Shown here in pieces: positions 37,091 to 45,813 of a stretch of DNA of 64,000 nt (positions are counted from its first letter, which is position 1; each line of letters begins with the position of its first letter). The notes under the pieces were generated by a model, which saw only the letters and a program-made list of their open reading frames with translations, searched no databases and had not been told where the DNA came from. The position numbers were made by a program, and so were the translations under genes. The stretch is from Camelimonas abortus (GTDB lineage: Bacteria; Pseudomonadota; Alphaproteobacteria; Rhizobiales; Beijerinckiaceae): assembly GCF_042647165.1 (NCBI RefSeq), contig NZ_JBHRUV010000029.1. One strand, written 5' to 3'.

Positions 37091-37614
37091 CGCCCGCCTC
37101 CCGCGGCCAGCACCGCCGCCGCCCGCCGCGCCGCGCCGCGATGCTGGGCGTGGGTGATGGCCACCGCCAGGGCGTCGGCGGCGTCGGCCGACTCGGGCGC
37201 GGCCTTCGGCAGCAGCGCCTTCACCATGGCCTCCACCTGATGTTTTCCGGCATGGCCCACGCCCACCACGGTCTTCTTCACCTTGTTGGCGGAGTACTCC
37301 GAAACCGGCGCGCCATACAGCGCCGGCGCAAGCAGCGCCACGCCGCGCGCCTGGCCCAGCTTCAGCGTTGACTGGGGATCCCGGTTCACGAAGGTCTCCT
37401 CCACCGCCACCTCGTCCGGCGTCCAGGCGCGCAGCACCCCGGCGAGGCCGTCGTGCAACTGCCGCAGCCGCAGGGCGAGACCGTCGGCGTCCGACGAGCG
37501 CACGCAGCCGCACGCCACGAAGCTGAGGCGCGTGCCGGTGACGTCGATGACCCCCCAGCCGGTGCGGCGCAGGCCAGGGTCAATGCCGAGGATGCGAATC
37601 GTTTCGGTGGCCAT
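37087..37614 (-). CDS. ruvC: Crossover junction endodeoxyribonuclease
   Basis: A 175-residue Holliday junction resolvase. The first catalytic Asp is in ILGIDPGLRRTGWGV (residue 12), a Glu is in VAVEETFVN, and the final acidic pair is in ESADAADALAVAITH. It cleaves junctions symmetrically. First gene of ruvCAB-ybgC; the start ATG at 37614 has no strong ribosome site. Confidence 0.97.
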   Translation of the reverse strand: MATETIRILGIDPGLRRTGWGVIDVTGTRLSFVACGCVRSSDADGLALRLRQLHDGLAGVLRAWTPDEVAVEETFVNRDPQSTLKLGQARGVALLAPALYGAPVSEYSANKVKKTVVGVGHAGKHQVEAMVKALLPKAAPESADAADALAVAITHAQHRGAARRAAAVLAAGGGR

Positions 37615-37719
37615 GCTGCAATCAGACCGAACAAATTGTGAACATACAGTCAACATCCCACGGCTCCGCGCCCGGCCGGCGCGCGGCGGCGCGATGGCGG
37701 CTGTCCGGCCCCGCGCAGC

Positions 37720-37744
37720 AAAAAGGGCGGCCGCGGGGCCGCCC
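37720..37744 (-). terminator. Rho-independent terminator of the yebC gene
   Basis: On the minus strand an 8-base-pair stem GGGCGGCC / GGCCGCCC with loop CCGC is followed by TTTTT. Confidence 0.88.
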
Positions 37745-37771
37745 CTGGTTCGCGCGGCGCGGCGGCGCGCC

Positions 37772-38521
37772 TCACTCGCCGGAAAACTTCGCCATCAGCG
37801 CCTCGGAGAGGTCGAAGTTGCCGTAAACGTTCTGCACGTCGTCGTGGTTGTCGAGGCTGGCGACGAGGCGCAGCACCTTCTCGCCGGTCTCGTCGTCGAC
37901 GGCGACGGTGTTCTGCGGGCGCCAGGTGAGGGCGGCCTTGCGGGCGTCGCCGAACTTCGCCTCGAGCGCCTTCGCCACCTCGTGCAGGCTCTCGGCCGAG
38001 GTGATGATTTCGTGGCCGTCCTCGCTGGAGACGACGTCGTCGGCGCCGGCCTCGATGGCGGCCTCCAGAACGGCGTCCGCGTCGCCGACGCTGGCGTCGA
38101 ACTCGACCACGCCCACGCGATCGAACATGAACGACACCGCGCCGGTTTCGGCGAGGCTGCCGCCGGCCTTGGTGAAGATGGAGCGCACGTCGGAGGCGGT
38201 GCGGTTGCGGTTGTCGGTCAGCGCCTCGACGATGATGGCCACGCCGCCGGGAGCGTAACCCTCGTAGCGGATCTCCTCATAGGCCTCGGAGTCGCCGCCC
38301 TGGGCCTTCTTGATGGCGCGCTCGATGTTCTCCTTGGGCATGTTCTCGGCGCGGGCGGCCAGCACCGCGGCGCGCAGGCGCGGGTTCATGGCCGGGTCCG
38401 GCAGGCCGAGCTTCGCCGCCACGGTGATTTCGCGCGCCAGCTTGGAGAACAGCTTGGAGCGCGCCGCGTCGGCCTTGCCCTTGCGGTGCATGATGTTCTT
38501 GAACTGTGAATGTCCGGCCAT
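37772..38521 (-). CDS. yebC: YebC/PmpR-family DNA-binding or translation factor
   Basis: A 249-residue YebC/TACO1-family protein beginning MAGHSQFKNIMHRKGKADAA, the diagnostic opening. Members have been described as transcriptional regulators and, more recently, as ribosome-associated factors relieving stalls. It commonly precedes ruvC, as here. A strong terminator follows it. Confidence 0.96.
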   Translation of the reverse strand: MAGHSQFKNIMHRKGKADAARSKLFSKLAREITVAAKLGLPDPAMNPRLRAAVLAARAENMPKENIERAIKKAQGGDSEAYEEIRYEGYAPGGVAIIVEALTDNRNRTASDVRSIFTKAGGSLAETGAVSFMFDRVGVVEFDASVGDADAVLEAAIEAGADDVVSSEDGHEIITSAESLHEVAKALEAKFGDARKAALTWRPQNTVAVDDETGEKVLRLVASLDNHDDVQNVYGNFDLSEALMAKFSGE

Positions 38522-38783
38522 GTGACCTCGTCATCCCTTGCGGCCCCGGCCTGGCCGGCGGCCCGTGATCCTGGACGGCATGAGGCGGCGCGCGTGGTCC
38601 CGCCAGAACCGCCGGCGCGCCGCCGCGGCGGGAGGCCCCTTCCGGGGAGCTCCGCCGGCGCCGCGCCTGCAGCGCCCTGCCATGCCGGTCTAACGCGGCG
38701 CCCTTATAAGACCATGACGGACAGCATGAAAGCGGCGCCGCGCAATCTCCCGGCACGGAAAACAGCCGCGACGCCCGGCCCGG

Positions 38784-39608
38784 TCACGGCTCCCAGAACG
38801 CCGGAACCGATTCCTCAAGGCCCGGGCCAAGCCGCACCGCCGCCACGCGCACGGCGAGGCCGGTGCGCGGATCGGTCTCCACGGCGACGCCGCACAGCGT
38901 CGCCGGGCCGGCGGCCGGCTCGAAGCGCGAGCCCGGGGTTTTCTGCAGGAAACGGCGCACCGGCTCGTCCTTCTGCATGCCGATGACGCTGTCATAGTCG
39001 CCGCACATGCCGGCGTCGGACATGTAGGCGGTGCCGCCCTGCAGGATGCGGTGATCGGCCGTGGGCGTGTGGGTGTGGGTGCCCACCACCAGCGTCGCGC
39101 GGCCGTCGACGAAATGGCCGAACGCCTGCTTCTCGCTGGTGGCCTCGGCGTGGAAGTCGATGACGATGGCGTCGCAGGCCTCGCCCAGCGGGCAGGCGGC
39201 CAGCTCGCGCTCGGCCACGGCGAAGGGGTCGTCCAGCGCCTCCATGAACACACGGCCCATCAGGTTCATCACCATGACCCGGCCGCCGGCGGCGGTCTCC
39301 ACCATGGCGGCGCCGCGCCCGGGCGTGCCGGGCGGAAAATTGGCCGGGCGCACCATGCGCGGCTGGCGCTCGGCGAACACCAGCGCCTCGCGGTTGTCGA
39401 AGGCGTGGTTGCCGAGGGTCACCACGTCGGCGCCGGCGTCGAGCAGTTCGGAGCAGATCGCCTCGGTGATGCCGAAGCCGCCGGCGGAATTTTCGCCATT
39501 GACCACGACGCAGTCCAGCGACCAGCGCGACCGCAGCTCCGGCAGGCGCTCCGTCACCGCCTCCCGCCCCGCCCGGCCGCAGACATCTCCCAGAAACAGC
39601 AAGCGCAT
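38784..39608 (-). CDS. YmdB-type metallophosphoesterase (TIGR00282 family)
   Basis: A 274-residue dinuclear metallophosphoesterase. Metal-binding segments appear in order: FLGDVCG near the N-terminus, VVNGENSAGG, TLGNHAFDN, IDFHAEATSEK and VVGTHTHTPTAD. Bacillus YmdB is a cyclic-nucleotide phosphodiesterase; the natural substrate in alphaproteobacteria is not established. It lies between fau and yebC, its usual position in Rhizobiales. Confidence 0.93.
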   Translation of the reverse strand: MRLLFLGDVCGRAGREAVTERLPELRSRWSLDCVVVNGENSAGGFGITEAICSELLDAGADVVTLGNHAFDNREALVFAERQPRMVRPANFPPGTPGRGAAMVETAAGGRVMVMNLMGRVFMEALDDPFAVAERELAACPLGEACDAIVIDFHAEATSEKQAFGHFVDGRATLVVGTHTHTPTADHRILQGGTAYMSDAGMCGDYDSVIGMQKDEPVRRFLQKTPGSRFEPAAGPATLCGVAVETDPRTGLAVRVAAVRLGPGLEESVPAFWEP

Positions 39609-39801
39609 GGCCCCTCCGCCCGGCTGGCGGCCGCCCCCCGCCCCGCTCCCGCGGAAGCCCGGGGCGCGGCCGCGCTGACGCCGCGCGCCACAGGCGCGGC
39701 GTCCATACCCCAACGCCGGCTGGATAACACGACGCGACGGGCTGGCCTATGTTCCGGAAGCGGCGGCCGCAGATTTTCCTGCCGGACGGCCGGCGCGCCG
39801 G

Positions 39802-40452
39802 CTAGGCGCCGGCGCGCCCCGGCAGCACCAGCTCGCGCTCGGTGACGATGGCGTCGAGCGGCTGGTCGTGCGGCTGGCTGAAGGTGGTCACCCGCTCCTG
39901 GGCGGCGAAGGCGAGGGCGACGGCGCGCACGCCCGGCCGGGCGGCGCGCAGGCGCGCCAGCGCCCGGTCAAAATGGCCGGCGCCGTAGCCCAGCCGGCCG
40001 CCGTCGCGGTCAAAGGCGAGGCACGGGGTGACCACCAGGTCAGGATCGCGCTCCGGCGCGCCGGCCGTCGGGCCGCGGGTGCCGAAGCCGGCGTCGGCCA
40101 GCGGATCGCCCGGACGCCAGACGCGGAAGATGAGCCGCGGATGCGCCACCACCGGCAGGCAGGTGACGTAACCGGCCTGCGCCAGCAGCTCCAGCAGCGG
40201 CTGCGGATCGACCTCGGAGCGGATGGGCCAGTAGGCGGAGATGACGGAGACCGGGGCGGCGCCGACGAGACGCGGCAGCAGCTCGTCCATGAAGCGGCGG
40301 GCGATGACGCGGGCGTGCTCCGCACGCGCGGCCGGCGCGATCATGTCGCGGCGCAGCCGCGCCTCGTCACGCAGCGCCGCCTTGGCCGCCGCCGGATCCC
40401 GCAGTCCGCCCGCGCCGCCCCGGGAGGGCTGGCGTCCGTCAACAACGTTCAT
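39802..40452 (-). CDS. fau: 5-formyltetrahydrofolate cyclo-ligase
   Basis: A 216-residue enzyme of the 5-FTHF cyclo-ligase family that returns 5-formyl-THF to 5,10-methenyl-THF with ATP. KAALRDEARLRR near residue 24, YWPIRSEVDPQPLL and the C-terminal DRDGGRLGYGAGHFDRAL (substrate/ATP site) are typical. It follows the 6S RNA gene on the same strand, the classic ssrS-fau arrangement. Confidence 0.95.
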   Translation of the reverse strand: MNVVDGRQPSRGGAGGLRDPAAAKAALRDEARLRRDMIAPAARAEHARVIARRFMDELLPRLVGAAPVSVISAYWPIRSEVDPQPLLELLAQAGYVTCLPVVAHPRLIFRVWRPGDPLADAGFGTRGPTAGAPERDPDLVVTPCLAFDRDGGRLGYGAGHFDRALARLRAARPGVRAVALAFAAQERVTTFSQPHDQPLDAIVTERELVLPGRAGA

Positions 40453-40549
40453 GCAGACCCCCGCCTTCGCGACCGGCGAAAGCGGCCGCCCGTGGAGGGC
40501 GGCGCCTGCCGCCGCCGGACGGCGACGCCGGTGACGTCAAGGGAAAACC

Positions 40550-40707
40550 AGCGCGGAGCCACAATGGCCGATGGAGTACGATCCCGGGCGACCTACAGAG
40601 TAGGTGGGCGCCGTATGTCCAGGTCCACGGACCTGGCCAGGGACAGCTCCCTTGGGATCGTTAAGGCCCCGGGGAAAAGCTCCTGTCGCGCCTCGCAGCC
40701 CCGCTGC
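40550..40707 (-). ncRNA. ssrS: 6S RNA
   Basis: Between zapA and fau the minus strand encodes a long, imperfect rod: a closing stem GCGGGGCTGC (40704-40695) with GTGGCTCCGC (40562-40553); an inner stem ACGATCCC / GGGATCGT; an apical hairpin CAGGTCC-GT-GGACCTG; and a side hairpin ACCTAC-TCT-GTAGGT. This closed-rod architecture, the size of about 160 bases and the zapA-ssrS-fau synteny identify 6S RNA, which binds sigma-70 RNA polymerase. A TAAGTATG-like -10 lies just upstream near 40712-40719. Ends are approximate. Confidence 0.85.
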
Positions 40708-40915
40708 CCCATACTTATGCGCGTCCGGCCGCGGATTCCAGTGGCCTGCGGCGCCGGCGGCCCGGTCAGGCCGCGTCGGGGCGCATTCGTGGTGGATTGC
40801 GGTGACAGCGCCGGCGCGCGCCCTGGCTGGCCATGAAGGCGCCGCACGGCGGGGCGATGATGCGCCCTGCCCCCGCCGCGCCCTCGCGCGCATGCGCGTC
40901 CCGCCGGCGGGCGGC

Positions 40916-41338
40916 TCAGCCTTCACGCGCCGGGCGGACGGCGAAGGTGGGCGCGGGGCCGGCGTCGCGCCCGGCCGCCGACAGCGGATTGAGCTCGCGC
41001 GCCAGCGCCTCGATGCGCTCGCTGACGCGGATCAGCGCCTGGGCGGCCTGGGCCTCCGCCTCCTCGGCGCGCCGTTCGCCGCCCGCCATGGCGACGCGCA
41101 TGGCGCGCACCTCCGTTTCGGCCTCCTCCAGCCGGCGGCGGGCCTCCACCAGCTCGTCCAGCACGGTGAGGGCGGCCATCACGTGCAGGCGCAGGTCGCC
41201 GATCGGCCCGAAGGCCTGCTGCATGTCGGTGACGCGGCGGTCAAATTCGGCGGCGAGGCCGGCCAGATGCTCCTCCTCGCCGTCGCCGCAGGCCATGCGA
41301 TAAATCTTGCCGGCGATGGTGACGTTGAGCTGCGCCAT
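40916..41338 (-). CDS. zapA: Cell division protein ZapA
   Basis: A 140-residue ZapA-family protein beginning MAQLNVTIAGKIYRMACGDG. The N-terminal head is followed by a long coiled coil (about 60-110). It bundles FtsZ filaments. It is longer than E. coli ZapA through a C-terminal Ala/Pro/Arg-rich tail. It lies two bases after a DUF4164 gene. Confidence 0.93.
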   Translation of the reverse strand: MAQLNVTIAGKIYRMACGDGEEEHLAGLAAEFDRRVTDMQQAFGPIGDLRLHVMAALTVLDELVEARRRLEEAETEVRAMRVAMAGGERRAEEAEAQAAQALIRVSERIEALARELNPLSAAGRDAGPAPTFAVRPAREG

Positions 41339-41340
41339 GG

Positions 41341-41619
41341 TCAGGCCTCTCCCGGGGCGTCGTCGGCGAGGGCGGCCGTGACGGCGCCGATGGCGCGCTC
41401 GACCCGCTCGCCAAGCTCGGCCGATGCGGCCTGCAGTCGCGCAAGCCGGGCCATGGCCCCGTCGAGATCGACGGCCAGCCGCGACCTGTCGTCCTGCATC
41501 AGCGACAGTTCGGTCTCCAGGTCAATGGTGCGCCGGTCGGCCTCGGCCCGCCGCGCCGCGGCGGCCTCCAGCGCCGTCAGCGCCGCGTCAAGCCGTTTCA
41601 GGGCTTCGTTGAGATTCAT
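41341..41619 (-). CDS. DUF4164 coiled-coil protein
   Basis: A 92-residue protein, nearly all coiled coil, beginning MNLNEALKRLDAAL and continuing with heptads to about residue 80. It matches the small DUF4164 family found next to zapA in Rhizobiales. Two bases separate it from zapA, so the two are certainly co-translated; in this position it could be a ZapA partner comparable to ZapB, which is inference. It is divergent from tkt. Confidence 0.85.
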   Translation of the reverse strand: MNLNEALKRLDAALTALEAAAARRAEADRRTIDLETELSLMQDDRSRLAVDLDGAMARLARLQAASAELGERVERAIGAVTAALADDAPGEA

Positions 41620-41829
41620 GGATGTGCGCCGCGCCCTCGCGAATCCCCGGGGCGCGCCCACGCGCCGCCCCGCCGCCTGTTTATATCCCGCCGCGGGCGC
41701 GGCATGCAAAAACGCCGCCCCGACGGGCCGGGCGCGCGGCCCCCGCCAGGTTTTCGCCACGCCGGCGGGCAAGAGTAGCCGGGACGCCGGGCGACGGCGC
41801 CCGGTCGCGGGAGTTCCGCGGGAGTTACA

Positions 41830-41857
41830 TTGACTCAGCGGGTCCAGGTGTTATCTA
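41830..41857 (+). promoter_or_regulatory. Promoter of tkt
   Basis: TTGACT (41830-41835), a 16-base spacer and TATCTA (41852-41857), about 70 bases upstream of the tkt start. Nothing else of note is seen in the 307-base divergent region. Confidence 0.55.
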
Positions 41858-41926
41858 GCCCGCGCGCGGCCTGACTGACTGCAGCAAGCGGCGCGTTCCG
41901 CCATCCAGCCGCAACCGGACGTCCAG

Positions 41927-43912
41927 ATGACCAATCTCGTTGAACACCGTCGCCTTGCGAACGCCGTACGCGCGCTTTCCATGGATGCCGTGGAAAAGGC
42001 GAAATCCGGCCACCCCGGCCTGCCCATGGGGGCGGCCGACGTCGCCACCGTGCTGTTTACGCGCTACCTGAAGTTCGATCCCAGGGCGCCGCGCTGGGCT
42101 GACCGTGACCGCTTCATCCTGTCGGCCGGCCACGGCTCCATGCTGCTGTATGCGCTGCTGTACCTCACCGGCTACGACAGCGTGACGCTGGACGACATCA
42201 GGAATTTCCGCCAGCTGCACTCCACCACGCCCGGCCATCCGGAGAATTTCGTCACCGCCGGCGTCGAGACCACCACCGGCCCGCTCGGCCAGGGCATCGC
42301 CACCGCCGTGGGCTTCGCGCTCGCCGAGCGCATGCTGGCCGCCGAATACGGCGAGGAGCTCGTCAATCACTACACCTATGTGCTGGCCTCTGACGGCGAC
42401 CTGATGGAGGGCGTCAGCCAGGAGGCCATCGCCCTGGCCGGCCACCTGAAGCTGGCGAAGCTGATCGTTTTCCACGACGACAACGGCATCTCCATCGACG
42501 GCCCGCTGTCGCTGGCCGACTCGGTGGACCAGGTGAAGCGCTTCGAGGCCGCCGGCTGGAACGCCATGCGCATCGACGGCCATGATCCGGACGCCATCGC
42601 CGCCGCCATCGAGGCGGCGCAGAAGTCCGACCGGCCGACGCTGATCGCCTGCAGGACGGTGATCGGCTACGGCTCGCCGAACCGCGCCGGCACCTCCAAG
42701 GCCCACGGCGAGCCGCTGGGCGCCGAGGAGCTGGCCGCCGCCAAGGCTCAGCTCGGCTGGGAGTACGGCCCGTTTGAGGTGCCGGACGACATCCTCGGCG
42801 CCTGGCGCGCCGCCGGCGCCCGCGGCGCCGCCGCCCACGCCGCCTGGCGCGAGCGCTTCGCCGCCCAGCCGGAGGCCCGCCGCGCCGAGTTCGAACGGCG
42901 CATGAACCATGTGCCCCCGGCCGGGCTCGACACGGCCATCGACGGCCTCAAGCGCAACCTGATCGCCAGCCCGCAGACCGTGGCCACCCGCAAGGCCAGC
43001 GAGATCGCGCTGGAGGTGGTGACGCTGGCCGTGCCGGAGCTGGTGCTGGGCTCCGCCGACCTGACGCCCTCCAACAACACCAAGACGAAGAACCTGAAGG
43101 AAATCAGCCCCGGCGACTACGCCGGCCGCTACATCCACTACGGCATCCGCGAGCACGGCATGGCCGCGGCCATGAACGGCCTCGCCCTGCACGGCGGCTT
43201 CCGGCCGGCCGGCGCCACCTTCTTCGTCTTCACCGACTACTGCCGGCCGTCGATCCGCCTGTCGGCGCTGTGCGGCGTTCCCGTCATCTACGTGATGACC
43301 CATGACTCGATCGGCCTCGGCGAGGACGGTCCGACGCACCAGCCGGTGGAGCATCTGGCGGCGCTGCGCGCCATGCCCAACCTGGCGGTGTTCCGCCCGG
43401 CCGACGCGGTGGAGACGGCGGAAGCCTGGCAGATCGCCATCCAGCGCACCACGGGGCCGACCATGCTGGCCCTGTCGCGCCAGAACCTGCCGCAGGTGCG
43501 CCGCGACCATGTGGGCGAGAACCTTTCCGTCCGCGGCGCCTATGAGCTGGCGCCGGCGGAGGGCAAGGCCGAGGCCACCATCTTCGCCTCCGGCTCGGAG
43601 GTTGAGCTGGCGCTCGCCGCCCGCGAGCAGCTGAAGGAGAAGGGCGTCGCCGCCCGCGTCGTCTCGGTGCCGTCGCTGGACGTGTTCCTCGCGCAGCCCG
43701 AGGAGGTGCGCCGCGCCGTCATCGGCGACGCGCCGGTGCGCGTGGCGGTGGAGGCCGGCGTGCGCTTCGGCTGGGACGCCGTGATCGGCGAGGACGGCGG
43801 CTTCGTCGGCATGAGCAGCTTCGGCGCCAGCGCGCCATACAAGGACGTGTACAAACACTTCGGCATCACGGCGGAAGCCGTGGTGGACGCGGTGCTGAAG
43901 CGTCGCGCGTGA
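41927..43912 (+). CDS. tkt: Transketolase
   Basis: A 661-residue thiamine-diphosphate enzyme of the pentose phosphate and Calvin pathways. The N-terminal domain carries the GDGDLMEG-type ThDP motif (SDGDLMEGVSQEA) and LSAGHGSMLLYALLYL; the Pyr domain has the catalytic Glu in YGIREHGMAAAMNG; the C-terminal domain runs from about 530. It heads the plus-strand carbon metabolism cluster tkt-gap-pgk-fda and is followed by its own terminator. Confidence 0.98.
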   Translation: MTNLVEHRRLANAVRALSMDAVEKAKSGHPGLPMGAADVATVLFTRYLKFDPRAPRWADRDRFILSAGHGSMLLYALLYLTGYDSVTLDDIRNFRQLHSTTPGHPENFVTAGVETTTGPLGQGIATAVGFALAERMLAAEYGEELVNHYTYVLASDGDLMEGVSQEAIALAGHLKLAKLIVFHDDNGISIDGPLSLADSVDQVKRFEAAGWNAMRIDGHDPDAIAAAIEAAQKSDRPTLIACRTVIGYGSPNRAGTSKAHGEPLGAEELAAAKAQLGWEYGPFEVPDDILGAWRAAGARGAAAHAAWRERFAAQPEARRAEFERRMNHVPPAGLDTAIDGLKRNLIASPQTVATRKASEIALEVVTLAVPELVLGSADLTPSNNTKTKNLKEISPGDYAGRYIHYGIREHGMAAAMNGLALHGGFRPAGATFFVFTDYCRPSIRLSALCGVPVIYVMTHDSIGLGEDGPTHQPVEHLAALRAMPNLAVFRPADAVETAEAWQIAIQRTTGPTMLALSRQNLPQVRRDHVGENLSVRGAYELAPAEGKAEATIFASGSEVELALAAREQLKEKGVAARVVSVPSLDVFLAQPEEVRRAVIGDAPVRVAVEAGVRFGWDAVIGEDGGFVGMSSFGASAPYKDVYKHFGITAEAVVDAVLKRRA

Positions 43913-43918
43913 GTTCGC

Positions 43919-43944
43919 AAACGGCCGCCTGACGCGGCCGTTTT
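43919..43944 (+). terminator. Rho-independent terminator of tkt
   Basis: A 10-base-pair stem AAACGGCCGC / GCGGCCGTTT with loop CTGAC, followed by T. Confidence 0.85.
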
Positions 43945-44199
43945 GCTGTTTCCGCCCGCCCGGCGCAGCCGGCAGGCGGGAGGCCCGCGCCGCGGGCCGC
44001 ACATTCGCCGGCGGCGGCCACGACGGAGGAGGCCCGTGCGGGTCCGCGCGCGGACCGTCCGGCCGGCGGCGGAACCGGGCGCGTCGCGCCTGCATGGAGC
44101 CGGGCTCCTGCGCCGCCCGGCGCCGGGGCCGGGGGGCCTCCCGACAATACGCCCGGAGCGAGGCTCTGGAGCGAAACGACTGGACGAGGAGTAAATTTG

Positions 44200-45207
44200 A
44201 TGACGGTTCGCGTTGCCATTAACGGTTTCGGACGCATCGGCCGCAACGTGCTGCGCGCCATCGTTGAGTCTGGCCGCACTGACGTCGAGGTCGTGTCGAT
44301 CAACGATCTGGGCCCGGTCGAAACCAACGCGCACCTGCTGCGCTATGACTCGGTGCACGGCAGGTTCCCCGCCGACGTGAAGGTTGAGGGCGACGCCATC
44401 GTCATTAACGGCAAGGCCATCAAGGTCACCGCCGTGCGCGACCCGGCCGAGCTGCCCCACGCGGCGCTGAACGTCGACATCGCCTTCGAGTGCACCGGCA
44501 TCTTCACCTCGAAGGACAAGGCCTCGGCCCACCTGAAAGCCGGCGCGAAGCGCGTGCTGGTCTCGGCCCCGGCCGACGGCGCCGATCTCACGGTGGTCTA
44601 CGGCGTCAATCACGACAGGCTGACCGGGGACCACATCGTCGTCTCCAACGCTTCGTGCACGACGAACTGCCTCGCCCCGGTCGCCAAGGTCCTGAACGAC
44701 GCCGTCGGCATCGAGAAGGGCTTCATGACCACCATCCACTCCTACACCAACGACCAGCCGTCGCTGGACCAGATGCACAAGGACCTGTACCGCGCCCGCG
44801 CGGCGGCCCTGTCGATGATCCCGACCTCCACCGGCGCGGCCAAGGCCGTGGGTCTGGTGCTGCCGGAGCTGAACGGCAAGCTGGACGGCACCTCGGTGCG
44901 CGTGCCCACCCCGAACGTCTCGGTGGTTGACTTCAAGTTCCTGGCCAGGCGCAACACCACCGCCGCCGAGATCAACGAGGCCATCAAGGCCGCCGCCAAC
45001 GGTCCGCTCAAGGGCGTGCTGGCCTACACCGAGGAGCCGAACGTCTCCATCGACTTCAACCATCACCCGGCCTCGTCGGTGTTCCACATCGACCAGACCA
45101 AGGTCATGGACGGCAACTTCGTGCGCGTGATGTCCTGGTACGACAACGAGTGGGGCTTCTCCAACCGCATGTCGGACACCGCCGTCGCCATGGCGAAGTT
45201 CCTCTGA
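44200..45207 (+). CDS. gap: Glyceraldehyde-3-phosphate dehydrogenase
   Basis: A 335-residue type I GAPDH. VAINGFGRIGR is the NAD-binding motif, the catalytic Cys153 is in SNASCTTNC and the His180 base is in TTIHSYTNDQ. The start is the ATG at 44200 after GAGGAG; a TTG immediately before it is not needed. It is followed by an unknown membrane protein gene and pgk. Confidence 0.98.
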   Translation: MTVRVAINGFGRIGRNVLRAIVESGRTDVEVVSINDLGPVETNAHLLRYDSVHGRFPADVKVEGDAIVINGKAIKVTAVRDPAELPHAALNVDIAFECTGIFTSKDKASAHLKAGAKRVLVSAPADGADLTVVYGVNHDRLTGDHIVVSNASCTTNCLAPVAKVLNDAVGIEKGFMTTIHSYTNDQPSLDQMHKDLYRARAAALSMIPTSTGAAKAVGLVLPELNGKLDGTSVRVPTPNVSVVDFKFLARRNTTAAEINEAIKAAANGPLKGVLAYTEEPNVSIDFNHHPASSVFHIDQTKVMDGNFVRVMSWYDNEWGFSNRMSDTAVAMAKFL

Positions 45208-45378
45208 GGAACGTGCCGCCGGCGCGCCATGACGGCTGCGCCGGCCCCTTTCCGGCGGAGCTGCGCGCCATCGCCACGCCGCGGGCGCCCCGCCGCTCCG
45301 TCGCGGTCGCGCCGCCGCGCGCCTGGCGGCGGCGACCGGCCGGCTCCTGCAAGAAACATGACGCGCGAGGAGGAGAGC

Positions 45379-45783
45379 ATGGGCGCCAGCGCCACGAACC
45401 GTGTCGAACCGGAAGCTCCCGCCATCCCTGCCGGATCCGCCGCCGCGACGAAGCCAGACGGCGCCGCCGTCCCGGCCGCAGCCTCCGGCCCCTCCCCTGC
45501 CCCCGCCGCCAGCGCCGAACAGCTGGCGCGCATTGAGGACAAGCTCGCCCGCATCGAGGAGAAGCTCGCCCGGTCCGAGGCGCAGATCCTGCGCATGGAG
45601 GACCGCGTCGAGCATTTCTCCGCCGCCGCCGCCGGCCTCGCCAGCCAGGAAGCCGTGGACCGCGCCAATGCGCGCCTGCGCCTGCTGCCCGGTTTTCCCT
45701 CGCTGATCGTCGCCGCCATTCTCGCGGGCGTCATCGCCGCGGCGCTCATCGCGCTGGTGCAGCGCGCCGGCCTGGCCGCATGA
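45379..45783 (+). CDS. Uncharacterised membrane-anchored coiled-coil protein between gap and pgk
   Basis: A 134-residue protein with three parts: an Ala/Pro-rich, probably disordered N-terminus (1-45), a short coiled coil with repeated (L/I)ARIE(D/E)KLAR heptads (about 48-80), and a C-terminal transmembrane helix (FPSLIVAAILAGVIAAALIALV, about 108-128). No family is recognised. The ATG at 45379 follows GAGGAGGAGAGC and pgk starts 30 bases after the stop, so it is probably expressed with the glycolytic genes. It could tether a soluble enzyme at the membrane, which is speculative. Confidence 0.75.
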   Translation: MGASATNRVEPEAPAIPAGSAAATKPDGAAVPAAASGPSPAPAASAEQLARIEDKLARIEEKLARSEAQILRMEDRVEHFSAAAAGLASQEAVDRANARLRLLPGFPSLIVAAILAGVIAAALIALVQRAGLAA

Positions 45784-45813
45784 CGTTCACACACCACGTC
45801 CAGGATTTCACCC

